From: Daejeonella rubra
GTDB taxonomy: Bacteria > Bacteroidota > Bacteroidia > Sphingobacteriales > Sphingobacteriaceae
Direction: 5' to 3'
Assembly: GCF_900103545.1 (NCBI RefSeq)
Contig: NZ_FNHH01000023.1
Coordinates: 1-61,945 of the forward strand
DNA length: 61,945 bases
Position numbers and translations under genes: made by a program. The stretch's first letter is position 1. Each line of letters starts with the position of its first letter. The notes below the pieces were generated by a model. The model did not search any database and was not told the origin of the DNA. It was given only the letters and a program-made list of their open reading frames with translations. Shown here in pieces: positions 43,565 to 52,745 of the stretch.

Positions 43565-44416
43565 TTATTGGGCGTAATACAAGAAAAGAATGGATACCAG
43601 GGCAAATAGGATACCTGCGTAATTCAGGCGGCTAAGTTTCTCACGAAATATGAATACACCAACAGCTGATCCTAAGAGAATAACACCAATATTCATTGTT
43701 GAAAACACAAGAGATGGTTGTTTGGCCAAATCCTGATGTGCTTTCATGTAAAAAAGTATATTTCCAAAATTAGCGATCCCCAATATCCATCCACAGATCA
43801 AATTGATCAAAGTAAACTTCAATTTCCTGAAGAAATACAAATAAAGCAGATAAGAAAATGATAATACAAAGGCAATAATAAAAACAAGCAACAGCGATGA
43901 GGTGAATGGAATAGTCGTTGTTTTGGCTATTTGCTTGAATAAAGTGTCAATTATCCCCATCCCAATAAAAACAAGAACAGGATAGATCCAAAAGTTTTTT
44001 TTAGCATCAGTATCCTTTTGCCATGGAATTGAAAAAATAATGGCCAGGAAAGCAATGGAAATGCCAATGATCTTCATTACCGATTGTTCCTCATTAAATA
44101 TCAGAAACGAAGCAAGAACCGGAATAAATAGCGATAATCTTTGTGCAATATCCGTTCTTACTATTCCAGTATATCTTATTGATAAAGCAAGAATTACAAA
44201 GAGAGTGGGCAGCAGAATTCCTAACATTACATAAACAGGGACGATATTTTCGCTCAACGAAGGTATTTCCGGCCTGTAAATTATCCAGGTAAGTAATCCG
44301 GCAATGGAGTAATTCCATGCTATTGCCTGCCTGTTATCAATATCATATCGCTTGGCCAGTTTAAGCAGAACTGAAACAAAAACACTAAAACAAACACTTA
44401 TGAGTATAAAGATCAT
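43565..44416 (-). CDS. EamA/DMT-family transporter
   Basis: This 283-aa protein has about ten hydrophobic segments in two EamA-like halves ('IAWNYSIAGLLTWIIY', 'IAQRLSLFIPVLASFLIFNEEQ', then 'NIGVILLGSAVGVFIFREKLS'). The Glu in the FNEE and FREK ends of each half is typical of drug/metabolite transporters. It exports or exchanges a small metabolite across the inner membrane; the cargo is unknown. It lies one base after ribD. Confidence 0.87.
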   Translation of the reverse strand: MIFILISVCFSVFVSVLLKLAKRYDIDNRQAIAWNYSIAGLLTWIIYRPEIPSLSENIVPVYVMLGILLPTLFVILALSIRYTGIVRTDIAQRLSLFIPVLASFLIFNEEQSVMKIIGISIAFLAIIFSIPWQKDTDAKKNFWIYPVLVFIGMGIIDTLFKQIAKTTTIPFTSSLLLVFIIAFVLSFSYLLYLYFFRKLKFTLINLICGWILGIANFGNILFYMKAHQDLAKQPSLVFSTMNIGVILLGSAVGVFIFREKLSRLNYAGILFALVSILFLYYAQ

Positions 44417-44417
44417 C

Positions 44418-45467
44418 TTATGTTTTATTATGCCAGATCTTTAAAATATCCGGACCAATATTCTGTACTTCACTTGCATTCCCCTTTAATTCCGGAGCTA
44501 AGATGCCATCCTCCCAGGTTTGCGGAGAGATAAATACTCTGGCCTCGTCCCATAAGCCAGACGCTAGGAATAAATTAAGCGTTTTACTGCCGCCCTCCAC
44601 TATAAGTGACTGAATATCCATTAGATACAGTTGATAGGCGATAAGTTGTGGAAGTAAATTGTCAAAATCTTCAAGCTCCAGGTATTTTATCTTACCAACA
44701 ATATCTGTTTTAATATTATTAAAAATGATGGTATTCTGGGTTTGGTCAAAAACATTTAGGTCTGTGGGTAATTCAAGTCTCCGGTCAATTACAATTCTCA
44801 CCGGATCCCTGCCTGACCAATCACGGACATTCAACTTTGGATCATCTGCAAGAGCGGTATTCTTTCCAACCAACACAGCATCTTCCTCAGATCTCCAGCG
44901 ATGGACCAATTGCTTAGCCTCCTTAGAACTGATCCATTTTTGAGATTGGTCTAAAGGGGAGAAGTATCCATTTGTCGTTTGTGCCCATTTCAGGATAATG
45001 TAAGGCCTCTGTTTTTGTATTCGTGTAAAAAAACGTTTATTCAGATCAAGGCATTTATCTGTCAATATATTCTCTATTACCTCAATACCGGCGTTCTTTA
45101 ACTTTTCAATACCCTTACCATTTATCTGATCAAAGGGGTCCCTGCAACCAATTACAGCTCTTGGTATTTCATTGGAAATGATCAGATCAGCGCAGGGGGG
45201 TGTTTTTCCGAAATGAGAGCAAGGCTCAAGATTGACATAGATCGTAGATCGTTTGAGAAGTTCTTTTGCATTTGCATGGTTTTCAAATACATTTCTTATT
45301 GCATTAACTTCAGCATGTGCCTGACCGTAAGCCATATGATATCCTTCACCAATGATCTGATCATCACACACGATCACAGAACCTACCATTGGGTTTGGAC
45401 TAACTGAACCTGCACCTAGTCGGGCCAATTCAATGCAGCGCTTTAAAAAAAACTGGTGTTGAACCAT
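44418..45467 (-). CDS. ribD: bifunctional riboflavin deaminase/reductase RibD
   Basis: This is a 349-aa two-domain enzyme in riboflavin synthesis. The deaminase half has the zinc motifs 'HAEVNA' (His51, Glu53) and 'PCSHFGKTPPCADL' (Cys83, Cys92). The reductase half has 'PYIILKWAQTTNGYF', 'SEEDAVLVGKNTALADDPKLNVR' and 'LIVEGGSKTLNLFL'. Length is normal. It shares the minus-strand run with the transporter and YigZ, probably as one operon. No FMN riboswitch is visible before it. Confidence 0.95.
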   Translation of the reverse strand: MVQHQFFLKRCIELARLGAGSVSPNPMVGSVIVCDDQIIGEGYHMAYGQAHAEVNAIRNVFENHANAKELLKRSTIYVNLEPCSHFGKTPPCADLIISNEIPRAVIGCRDPFDQINGKGIEKLKNAGIEVIENILTDKCLDLNKRFFTRIQKQRPYIILKWAQTTNGYFSPLDQSQKWISSKEAKQLVHRWRSEEDAVLVGKNTALADDPKLNVRDWSGRDPVRIVIDRRLELPTDLNVFDQTQNTIIFNNIKTDIVGKIKYLELEDFDNLLPQLIAYQLYLMDIQSLIVEGGSKTLNLFLASGLWDEARVFISPQTWEDGILAPELKGNASEVQNIGPDILKIWHNKT

Positions 45468-45582
45468 TCAGCAAAAATAGATATCAATAACAGAATTATG
45501 TCGTGCTTTGCAATTTTTAATTCTGTTATATAGAAAATGCTAAATCTGTGAAATTTTCAAGCTAATTGGTTTACTTTGCCCC

Positions 45583-46449
45583 ATGACTTTCATAGAAGCA
45601 GAAAGAAAATTTATTGATGCATTATCTCCAATTTACGGACCTGAAGAAGCAAAAAGCCTTACATGGCTAAGCATCAGCTTTGTATGCAAGCTGGAGAGGG
45701 CAAAATATTTGAGTATAAAACAGGAGGAAATTCCTGCTGATGATGCCGAACAATTGTTTAAAATACTTGAACAGTTAATACAAGGCAGGCCATTGCAATA
45801 TATTCTGGGTGAAACAGAGTTTTACGATCTGATATTTAAAGTAAATCCTGATGTACTTATTCCAAGGCCTGAGACAGAAGAATTGGTGGATTGGGCACTA
45901 ATTACGATTCGGGCTATAAATGGTGAAACAGAAGTATTAAAAATCCTTGATATTGGAACAGGTAGTGCATGCATTCCTGTCTCTATTAAAAAATATATCC
46001 CTCTGGCTGATATTACAGCAATTGATATCTCTGAATCAGCCTTAAATACAGCCAGACAAAATGCGGATTTAAATCAAACTGATATTAATTTCGTTCATGA
46101 TGATATTTTAAAACCATCCAATCTGGAATTGATCAATACAAAATATGATCTGATCTTGAGTAATCCACCATATGTAACAAATTCTGAAAAGGAACAAATG
46201 TTGGATAATGTACTAAAGCATGAACCTCATACCGCTTTGTTTGTACCTGACATTGATCCACTTTTATTTTATCGTGCTATCGCTGACTTTGCATTAAATC
46301 ATTTAAAGAAAAATGGCTTTCTCTTTCTGGAAATAAACGAAAAATTTGGTCAGGAAACAGTAAAACTATTAAATGAGAAAGGTTTTATTGAGGTTGAGCT
46401 ACGCCAGGATATGGGTGGGAAAGACAGAATGATCAGGGCAGTTTTATAA
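45583..46449 (+). CDS. prmC: peptide chain release factor N5-glutamine methyltransferase
   Basis: This is a 288-aa SAM-dependent enzyme that methylates the GGQ glutamine of release factors. The N-terminal substrate domain contains 'LGETEFYDLIFKVNPDVLIPRPETEELVDW'. The methyltransferase core has 'ILDIGTGSACIPVSI' and the catalytic NPPY at 194-197. A weak -7-like box (TTACTTTG, 45571-45578) ends 4 nt before the ATG, so the mRNA may be leaderless. Confidence 0.96.
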   Translation: MTFIEAERKFIDALSPIYGPEEAKSLTWLSISFVCKLERAKYLSIKQEEIPADDAEQLFKILEQLIQGRPLQYILGETEFYDLIFKVNPDVLIPRPETEELVDWALITIRAINGETEVLKILDIGTGSACIPVSIKKYIPLADITAIDISESALNTARQNADLNQTDINFVHDDILKPSNLELINTKYDLILSNPPYVTNSEKEQMLDNVLKHEPHTALFVPDIDPLLFYRAIADFALNHLKKNGFLFLEINEKFGQETVKLLNEKGFIEVELRQDMGGKDRMIRAVL

Positions 46450-46498
46450 TTCTATTCACAAGGTTTTCAAACCTAAATAATTCTATTGCATTTTAATT

Positions 46499-47551
46499 AT
46501 GGTTACATATTTCGAAGCTACTCTGGCACAACTTTCTGTACATAGAGTAGGAAACAAAGGTTTAAATGAGTTTTATAGTTTGTCTGACAACACACTTCGT
46601 ATCGAAGATGAGACCTTAAGGCGACTGCTAATGCAGTATTTTCTATCGCCTTTTGAAAAGGCCTATGAAGTATTTCGATTTACGCATTCAAGTGACGACC
46701 TGAACTTAAACGAGCTTTTTCACTTCAGTTCCATGATCTTTGATGATCAGTCTGCTTTTCATAACCTAAGCGGGCAGATCACAAAGCATTTGTTTAATAT
46801 TTCCAATCACCCTAAAATTAAGTCAGGAGAGCTTTATATTGCTACATTCAGAGATATCCAGCTGGAAGGAGAATTGGTTGATGCGATCGGGATATTCAAA
46901 TCTGAAACCAAGGAAAGTTATTTGAAGGTAAACCCTGAAGAGGGAGGCTTTGCACTATCTTATGAGGAAGATGCAATCAATATCACTAAACTTGACAAAG
47001 GCTGCCTGATCTTCAATTCTGAGAAGGAAGAGGGGTATAAAGTAATAGTAATTGATCAAACCAACCGTACTGACGCTGCATACTGGAAGGATGAATTTCT
47101 ACAGTTAAAGATCAGAAATGATAGTTTCAATAAAACAAATATAACATTAGGGGTTTGTAAAGATTTTATCACTAACAAAATAGATGAAGATTTCGAGATA
47201 TCAAAAGCTGACAAAATAGACCTTTTGAACAAGTCAATGAAGTATTTTAAGGAAAAAGGTAGTTTTAATTTAGATGAATTTTCAGAAGAAGTTATAGGAA
47301 ACCCCAAAGCTATTGAATCCTTCAAAAATTTCAGCCGCGAATACAATGAAGAATTTGATGCAGGACTTGATCAGCCATTTGACATCTCAGGAGCAGCAGT
47401 AAAGAAGCAAGCAAAGGTCTTTAAAAGCATTTTAAAGCTTGACAAAAACTTTCATATCTACATCCACGGTAATAAAGATTTAATCGAAAAGGGATTTGAT
47501 GAAGATAAATCCATGAATTTCTATAAGGTCTATTTTAAGGAAGAACAATAA
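46499..47551 (+). CDS. nucleoid-associated protein, YejK/NdpA family
   Basis: This 350-aa cytoplasmic protein fits the nucleoid-associated protein family: 'AQLSVHRVGNKGLNEFYSLS', 'EVFRFTHSSDDLNLNELFHFSSMIFDD', 'HPKIKSGELYIATFRDIQL', 'SYLKVNPEEGGFALSYEEDAI' and 'YWKDEFLQLKIRNDSFN'. The E. coli relative binds nucleoid DNA; the function in Bacteroidota is not settled. It follows prmC by 49 nt and converges on xerD with a 2-nt gap. Confidence 0.85.
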   Translation: MVTYFEATLAQLSVHRVGNKGLNEFYSLSDNTLRIEDETLRRLLMQYFLSPFEKAYEVFRFTHSSDDLNLNELFHFSSMIFDDQSAFHNLSGQITKHLFNISNHPKIKSGELYIATFRDIQLEGELVDAIGIFKSETKESYLKVNPEEGGFALSYEEDAINITKLDKGCLIFNSEKEEGYKVIVIDQTNRTDAAYWKDEFLQLKIRNDSFNKTNITLGVCKDFITNKIDEDFEISKADKIDLLNKSMKYFKEKGSFNLDEFSEEVIGNPKAIESFKNFSREYNEEFDAGLDQPFDISGAAVKKQAKVFKSILKLDKNFHIYIHGNKDLIEKGFDEDKSMNFYKVYFKEEQ

Positions 47552-47553
47552 AA

Positions 47554-48453
47554 TTAGCTCCTTGGATGAAATTGGATGATCGTTTCTCTTAGATAATCGC
47601 GGTCTAAATGGGTGTAAATCTCCGTAGTAGTAATACTTTCATGCCCAAGCATTTCCTGAACAGCCCTTAAATCGGCTCCGCCTTCGATTAAATGGGTGGC
47701 AAATGAATGCCTGAAGGTATGCGGACTAATATTCTTTTTAATCCCTGCCTTTTCAGCCAGATCCTTTATAATAAGGAAAACCATGACCCTGGAGATTGGA
47801 TTGCCTCTTTTATTCAGAAATACAAAATCTTCCTTTCCAGGCTTTACTGCTATATGGATGCGAATATCATCGATAAATAAACGCAGGAACTTGATCGCAT
47901 CAGACCCAATAGGAACCAAACGCTCCTTATTACCCTTTCCCAGTATCTTGATAAAATCAATGTCGAGATAAAGATTGGATATCTTTAATCCGGTTAATTC
48001 AGAGACCCTTAAACCACAGCCATACAAAATTTCAAGCATGGCCTTATTTCGCATCCCTTCAGGCTTGGACAGGTCAATTGCCTCAATCATGCTGTTGATC
48101 TCCAGAATATTTAAGGTATCAGGCAATTTTCTGCTTGTTTTGGGACTTTCCAGCAGTGCAGAGGGATCGATGCTAATAATATTTTCAAGAACGAGATATT
48201 TAAAAAATGCCTTCAGACCTGATAAAACCCTTGCCTGAGTGGGAGGGAGCATACCCAGTTCATTTACCCAAACAAGGAAATCCTTCAGATCATTGCTTGA
48301 AATAGTTTTTAGTTCTTTTTTTACTGCCTTGCTTATAAAAAACTGCTGAAGTTTATCCACATCATGCAAATACGCTTCAATCGTATTTGCAGATAATGAA
48401 CGCTCCAATCTTAAATATGATTTAAAGCCAGTAAGTCCTGATTGCCAGTCCAA
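47554..48453 (-). CDS. xerD: tyrosine recombinase XerD/XerC
   Basis: This 299-aa site-specific recombinase has the SAM-like core-binding domain (1-95) and the catalytic domain with all active residues: Arg149 (CGLRVSELTGL), Lys173 (GKGNKERLVPI), His245 and Arg248 (HTFRHSFATHL), His271 (LGHESITTTEIY) and Tyr280. It acts in chromosome dimer resolution with FtsK. No dif-like site was recognised nearby. Length is normal, and the context next to aroQ is usual for the chromosomal enzyme rather than a mobile integrase. Confidence 0.94.
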   Translation of the reverse strand: MDWQSGLTGFKSYLRLERSLSANTIEAYLHDVDKLQQFFISKAVKKELKTISSNDLKDFLVWVNELGMLPPTQARVLSGLKAFFKYLVLENIISIDPSALLESPKTSRKLPDTLNILEINSMIEAIDLSKPEGMRNKAMLEILYGCGLRVSELTGLKISNLYLDIDFIKILGKGNKERLVPIGSDAIKFLRLFIDDIRIHIAVKPGKEDFVFLNKRGNPISRVMVFLIIKDLAEKAGIKKNISPHTFRHSFATHLIEGGADLRAVQEMLGHESITTTEIYTHLDRDYLRETIIQFHPRS

Positions 48454-48494
48454 AATATTTTTTAAGTTTGATTAATCTTTAAGAATAACGATCC

Positions 48495-48908
48495 ATGAAA
48501 ATACAGATAATTAACGGACCAAATTTAAACTTACTTGGCGTACGTGAGAAATCAATATACGGAGATAGTAGTTTCGAAACATATTTTGAAGAATTAAGAT
48601 CCAAATACAGCATCATTGAGCTCGAGTATTTCCAAAGCAATGTAGAGGGAGAGATCATTAATAAACTGCATGAAGTTGGCTTTTCTTATGATGGAATTAT
48701 TTTGAATGCCGGTGGTTATACCCATACTTCCGTTGCAATATCAGATGCAATTGCAGGCATCAATACACCTGTGGTAGAAGTACATATATCCAATATTTAT
48801 GCCCGGGAAGAATACAGGCACATTTCACTTACCGGAAAAAACTGTAAAGGTGTATTAACAGGATTTGGACTGAACGGCTATCGCCTGGCACTAGAAAGTT
48901 TTCTTTAA
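48495..48908 (+). CDS. aroQ: 3-dehydroquinate dehydratase, type II
   Basis: This 137-aa dodecameric enzyme makes 3-dehydroshikimate in the shikimate pathway. 'IINGPNLNLLGVREKSIYGD' has the catalytic Tyr region, 'ILNAGGYTHTSVAISDAI' the substrate Asn and His, and 'VVEVHISNIYAREEYRHIS' the catalytic His. Length is typical. It is divergent from xerD and overlaps the convergent glycosyltransferase end by 18 nt. Confidence 0.96.
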   Translation: MKIQIINGPNLNLLGVREKSIYGDSSFETYFEELRSKYSIIELEYFQSNVEGEIINKLHEVGFSYDGIILNAGGYTHTSVAISDAIAGINTPVVEVHISNIYAREEYRHISLTGKNCKGVLTGFGLNGYRLALESFL

Positions 48909-49919
48909 ACTGATAAAGGTTTTCTTCTTTCTAACAAAATACTGCCAGACTATACTTCCAGGATATAATCCCGCTTGATTAAGGCTTTTTTTAGAGATTT
49001 TCCTTGCTTTTAGGATGTTGCTGAATAAATTTCGAATGAAATAAACATGCGCCTTACTGATAGCGATTGCATTTTCAGGCTTTCCATCCATTAAATATTT
49101 TACCAAAGAAAGAAGATCCAACCAGAATCTGATAAAAATAATCAGGACAGCTCGTCCTGAAGGAAGGTTTTTCTGAAGTAATACAAGGTTGTTTCTGAAA
49201 TTGAGATAGGTTTTAAAGGGACTTTCAGCATTTAAGGTGCCTCCACCGACATGATATACAGTCGATTCAGCACAGTACATGATCTTATAACCATTATTCT
49301 TTAAACGCCAGCACAGATCGATCTCTTCCATATGCGCAAAGAAATCTTCATCCAATCCATCCATTTCAAGCCATTTAGATCTTTTTATGAAAAAAGCAGC
49401 TCCTGATGCCCAAAAGATCTCTGAACTGTTGTCATACTGACCTTTATCCATTTCAACCGAATCAAATATTCTTCCTCTGCAAAAGGGGTAACCAAAAATA
49501 TCTAGAAATCCACCGGCAGCCCCTGCATATTCAAAAAGCTGTTTATTGGCCTGGGATAGAATCTTGGGCTGTGCAGCTGCAATAGTGATGTCATTCTCCA
49601 TTAAACGGATCACCGGCTCAATCCAACCCGGCTCCACTTCCACATCAGAGTTGAGCAATACAAAATATTCCTGATCAAGAGTACTCAAAACCTTATTATA
49701 ACCACCGGCAAATCCATAGTTCTGATCATTAATGATGATTTTAATCTGTGGATAATTCTGCAGCAGATAGTCTACTGAATCATCAGTTGAGGCATTATCA
49801 CCAACAATGATATCCAGATTAGGATAAGTACTGGCACAAACCGAGGGAAGGAACCTGCTTAAAAAATTCAATCCATTCCAGTTGAGAATCACTACAGCAA
49901 CTCTTGGAAGATCAGTCAT
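48891..49919 (-). CDS. glycosyltransferase family 2
   Basis: This 342-aa GT-A enzyme has 'VVILNWNGLNFLSRFLPSV', 'IIVGDNASTDDSVDYL' (nucleotide-binding Asp), 'FVLLNSDVEVEPGWIEP' (DxD-like) and 'FFAHMEEIDLCWRLK' (catalytic region with acidic residues). A hydrophobic segment around 265-280 may touch the membrane. It probably adds a sugar (rhamnosyl- or related) to LPS or another glycan. Its ATG overlaps the acyltransferase stop by 8 nt, so they are co-translated, fitting envelope lipid and glycan work. Confidence 0.9.
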   Translation of the reverse strand: MTDLPRVAVVILNWNGLNFLSRFLPSVCASTYPNLDIIVGDNASTDDSVDYLLQNYPQIKIIINDQNYGFAGGYNKVLSTLDQEYFVLLNSDVEVEPGWIEPVIRLMENDITIAAAQPKILSQANKQLFEYAGAAGGFLDIFGYPFCRGRIFDSVEMDKGQYDNSSEIFWASGAAFFIKRSKWLEMDGLDEDFFAHMEEIDLCWRLKNNGYKIMYCAESTVYHVGGGTLNAESPFKTYLNFRNNLVLLQKNLPSGRAVLIIFIRFWLDLLSLVKYLMDGKPENAIAISKAHVYFIRNLFSNILKARKISKKSLNQAGLYPGSIVWQYFVRKKKTFISLKKTF

Positions 49920-50802
49920 GTTGCATTTTTAAATTATCCGGACTAAATTTCCACCTTTTATGTGACCATAACCAATATTCCGGACTGATCCGAATAATAT
50001 TCTCCAATTGACGGGTATGAATATTGGTAATTTCAAATTCCTGAGTTTGATTTGGAACCTCTACTAAATGTTTAATTGAACATTCATAATAACCTCTTTT
50101 AATTTTATTTATACTGAAATATATTACAGGATCATTTGTTCTGACAGCAATTTTTTCGACACCCAAAAATATTGCAGTTGGCTGATTCAGGAACCTTGTA
50201 AAATAATGTGATTCCTCACGTGGTGGAGTTTGATCGCCCACAAGAACCAATACATGAGGCTGACTTTTGTGTTCTATTATTTTTCTGAGGGTATGTTTCA
50301 TTGGAACCATTATAGCACCAAATCTGGATCTCATTGAGTTGATGAGCTGTTCAAAACGCTTATCACTTAATGGCTTGTAAACAACAAGAACTTTCTGTTT
50401 CAATTCATATGCAGCTGCTAAAGGCCCCCATTCCCAGTTTCCATAATGACCTGAAACAGCTATTACCGATTTACCTGCATCGAAATAATTTGTCAATTCA
50501 GTTAAATTAGAGAACACAAAACGCTTCCTCAAAGTTTCCGGACTAATAGTAATTGTTTTTATTGATTCAAATATCAGATCAGCCAGGTGTTTGTAAAATC
50601 GTTTTTCAATTTTAAAACGTTCTTCTACTGTTTTTTCAGGAAAAGAATTTAAAAGATTTCGTTCAACAACCTTTCTTCTATATTTAAACACATAAAATAA
50701 CAAAAGGTATAGAATGTCTGAAAGCAGATAAAGTATCCGGAACGGAAGTAATGATAGGAGGTATAGTAAAATTGAAATGATCTTGAAAAAAACTAGATTC
50801 AT
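49912..50802 (-). CDS. lysophospholipid/lipid A acyltransferase (LpxL/HtrB-like)
   Basis: This 296-aa protein has an N-terminal membrane anchor (about 5-38) and the HX4E motif 'HYGNWE' (His119, Glu124) with 'LVGDQTPPREES' and 'VPMKHTLRKIIEH'. It should add a secondary acyl chain to lipid A or a related lipid at the inner membrane. The family is clear; lipid substrate and chain length are not. It is first in a two-gene unit with the glycosyltransferase. Confidence 0.9.
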   Translation of the reverse strand: MNLVFFKIISILLYLLSLLPFRILYLLSDILYLLLFYVFKYRRKVVERNLLNSFPEKTVEERFKIEKRFYKHLADLIFESIKTITISPETLRKRFVFSNLTELTNYFDAGKSVIAVSGHYGNWEWGPLAAAYELKQKVLVVYKPLSDKRFEQLINSMRSRFGAIMVPMKHTLRKIIEHKSQPHVLVLVGDQTPPREESHYFTRFLNQPTAIFLGVEKIAVRTNDPVIYFSINKIKRGYYECSIKHLVEVPNQTQEFEITNIHTRQLENIIRISPEYWLWSHKRWKFSPDNLKMQHD

Positions 50803-50908
50803 CTGATTATTTAGCTATGCGATATAATAGGTAAAGTTCATCAAGAACATTATTGCTGTATGAGTGTTAAATACTTAATTTCGGCATCTTTGCACAAACT
50901 TAACTTAT

Positions 50909-51520
50909 ATGATGGAAAAAGGCGCTGTATTCCCTTTATTTTATCTTCCTCCAATTGAATATTTCAGCAATCTATTAATTCATAAAGAAAATATTCTTTT
51001 TGAGAATGCTGAAAATTTTCAGAAACAAAGCTATCGAAACCGGGCAACGATTCATTCTCCAAATGGGAAATTAGATCTTATCGTACCTGTCATAAAAGGT
51101 TCTAAATCACATACTAAAGTAAAAGATGTTAGAATAAGTTATGACTTTCAATGGCAGCGTATGCACCTAATGAGTTTGCAGACATCCTACAGAAGTTCTG
51201 CCTATTTTGAATACTATGAGGACGATTTAAGTATATTTTTCGAAAAGAAATGGAATTTCTTATTTGACTATAATGAAGAAGTTATGAGTTTAATATTAAG
51301 ATTCCTCAAGCTAAATATTCAATTTAAATACACTGAAACCTTTGAGAAATCTTATCAGGATCTTACTGATTTCAGAGATATCATTCACCCTAAGCATAAT
51401 TCTCTAATACATTTCAAACCTTATTTTCAGGTTTTTGAAGAACGTAACGGCTTTTTTCCTAATTTGAGTATAGTTGATCTCTTGTTTAATCAGGGGCCGC
51501 AAAGCATAAAATATCTATAG
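50909..51520 (+). CDS. WbqC family protein
   Basis: This 203-aa protein has the WbqC pattern: 'VFPLFYLPPIEYFSNLL', 'ENFQKQSYRNRATIHSPNGKLDLIVPVI', 'RISYDFQWQRMHLMSLQTSYRSSAYFEYYEDDL'. WbqC was named from O-antigen gene clusters; Bacteroidota carry solitary copies near the signal peptidase or elsewhere. The biochemical role is uncertain. A promoter-like CATCTTTG lies at 50885-50892. Its stop is 2 nt before corA. Confidence 0.82.
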   Translation: MMEKGAVFPLFYLPPIEYFSNLLIHKENILFENAENFQKQSYRNRATIHSPNGKLDLIVPVIKGSKSHTKVKDVRISYDFQWQRMHLMSLQTSYRSSAYFEYYEDDLSIFFEKKWNFLFDYNEEVMSLILRFLKLNIQFKYTETFEKSYQDLTDFRDIIHPKHNSLIHFKPYFQVFEERNGFFPNLSIVDLLFNQGPQSIKYL

Positions 51521-51522
51521 AG

Positions 51523-52647
51523 ATGTCAAAAATCAGGCGAATAAGGTTAAAAACAAAAAAATATATACCTGTTCCGGGTACTAGTCCTGGTTCAATTCAG
51601 TTATATGAAGATGCATTAAAGCCACAGATTACAGTTTATTCCTATAATTCGGATGAGTTTTATTCTGAAAAAATAAATAGTATCGATGAACTTGAAATAC
51701 AAATTGAAAAACACAAAGAGCTACACAGGTGGATAGAGGTCAAAGGAATTGGTGATGCTGACCTGTTAACCTACATTGAAAAGAAGTTTAGTATTAATAA
51801 ACTTGTAATAGAGGACATTGCCGACTGCAGGCAGAGACCTAAATTGGATGAATACGAAGATTATTTATTTGTAGTTAGCCGAATGCTCTATGTTGATGAA
51901 CAACTTGAAATTGAAAATGAACAGGTTTCGTTTATATTATTTCCCAAATTACTGATCAGTTTCCAGGAAAATTATTCTAATAATATCTCACCTGTCATAA
52001 ATCGATTAAAAGGAGGAAAAGGAAATATCAGAAGTGCTGGATCATCCTACTTGTTATATGCACTAAATGATCTCATTCTAGACAATTATTTCACTCTCAT
52101 CTATAAACTTGGAGATGAACTTGAAACAATTGAAGAGTTATTATACCGAAGAGCTGATAAATCACTCATGTTTCAGACTCAAAACATTAAAAGGGAGATG
52201 ATCAGCATTAGAAGGGCTGCTTGGCCAGAACGAGATAAGATCAATGACATGATCAGGAGTGATTCTAAACTTATTGGTAAAACTTCAAGAACCTATCTAA
52301 AGGATACTTATGATCATACCATGCAGATCATTGATTTGATTGAAAACTATAAGGATCTCACAACCAGTCTTATTGATATGAACTTAACACTCATAAGCCA
52401 GCGTATGAATGAGATCATGAAAGTACTTACAATTATTTCATCTATTTTTATACCTCTAACATTCATTGCAGGTGTTTATGGGATGAATTTCGCCATTGAA
52501 GATCCCAAAACAGGTAAATTTCTGAATAATAATATGCCCGAACTGTACAATGAAAATGGATATCTGTATACAATGGGAGGGATGCTCATCATTGCCATTG
52601 CACAAATGATCTATTTTTGGCGTAAAGGATGGCTTAATAAAAGCTGA
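51523..52647 (+). CDS. corA: CorA-type magnesium/cobalt transporter
   Basis: This 374-aa protein has the cytoplasmic funnel domain and two C-terminal membrane helices, with the signature 'FIAGVYGMNF' (GMN) between them. 'HKELHRWIEVKGIGDADLL', 'QRPKLDEYEDYLFVVSRML' and 'QVSFILFPKLLISFQE' are typical. It would import Mg or other divalent ions as a homopentamer. It is next to mgtE, a second Mg importer. No Mg riboswitch (M-box) is visible upstream. Confidence 0.95.
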   Translation: MSKIRRIRLKTKKYIPVPGTSPGSIQLYEDALKPQITVYSYNSDEFYSEKINSIDELEIQIEKHKELHRWIEVKGIGDADLLTYIEKKFSINKLVIEDIADCRQRPKLDEYEDYLFVVSRMLYVDEQLEIENEQVSFILFPKLLISFQENYSNNISPVINRLKGGKGNIRSAGSSYLLYALNDLILDNYFTLIYKLGDELETIEELLYRRADKSLMFQTQNIKREMISIRRAAWPERDKINDMIRSDSKLIGKTSRTYLKDTYDHTMQIIDLIENYKDLTTSLIDMNLTLISQRMNEIMKVLTIISSIFIPLTFIAGVYGMNFAIEDPKTGKFLNNNMPELYNENGYLYTMGGMLIIAIAQMIYFWRKGWLNKS

Positions 52648-52733
52648 TCTATAAAACAGGTAGTTTTCAAGATTTTTCTGCAATTGGATGATCTTCAAAA
52701 GACAAAAATCAATCATTTCTCATCTCAATTTCC

Positions 52734-52741
52734 TACTTTTA
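52734..52741 (+). promoter_or_regulatory. possible -7 box of mgtE
   Basis: TACTTTTA is one base off TAnnTTTG and ends 4 nt before the mgtE ATG. Confidence 0.35.
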
Positions 52742-52745
52742 ACAA

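Noticed and set aside
47554..48453. Tyrosine recombinase as a mobile-element integrase
   Set aside because: Size, full catalytic set and housekeeping neighbours (prmC, aroQ) fit chromosomal XerD/C; no att repeats flank it.
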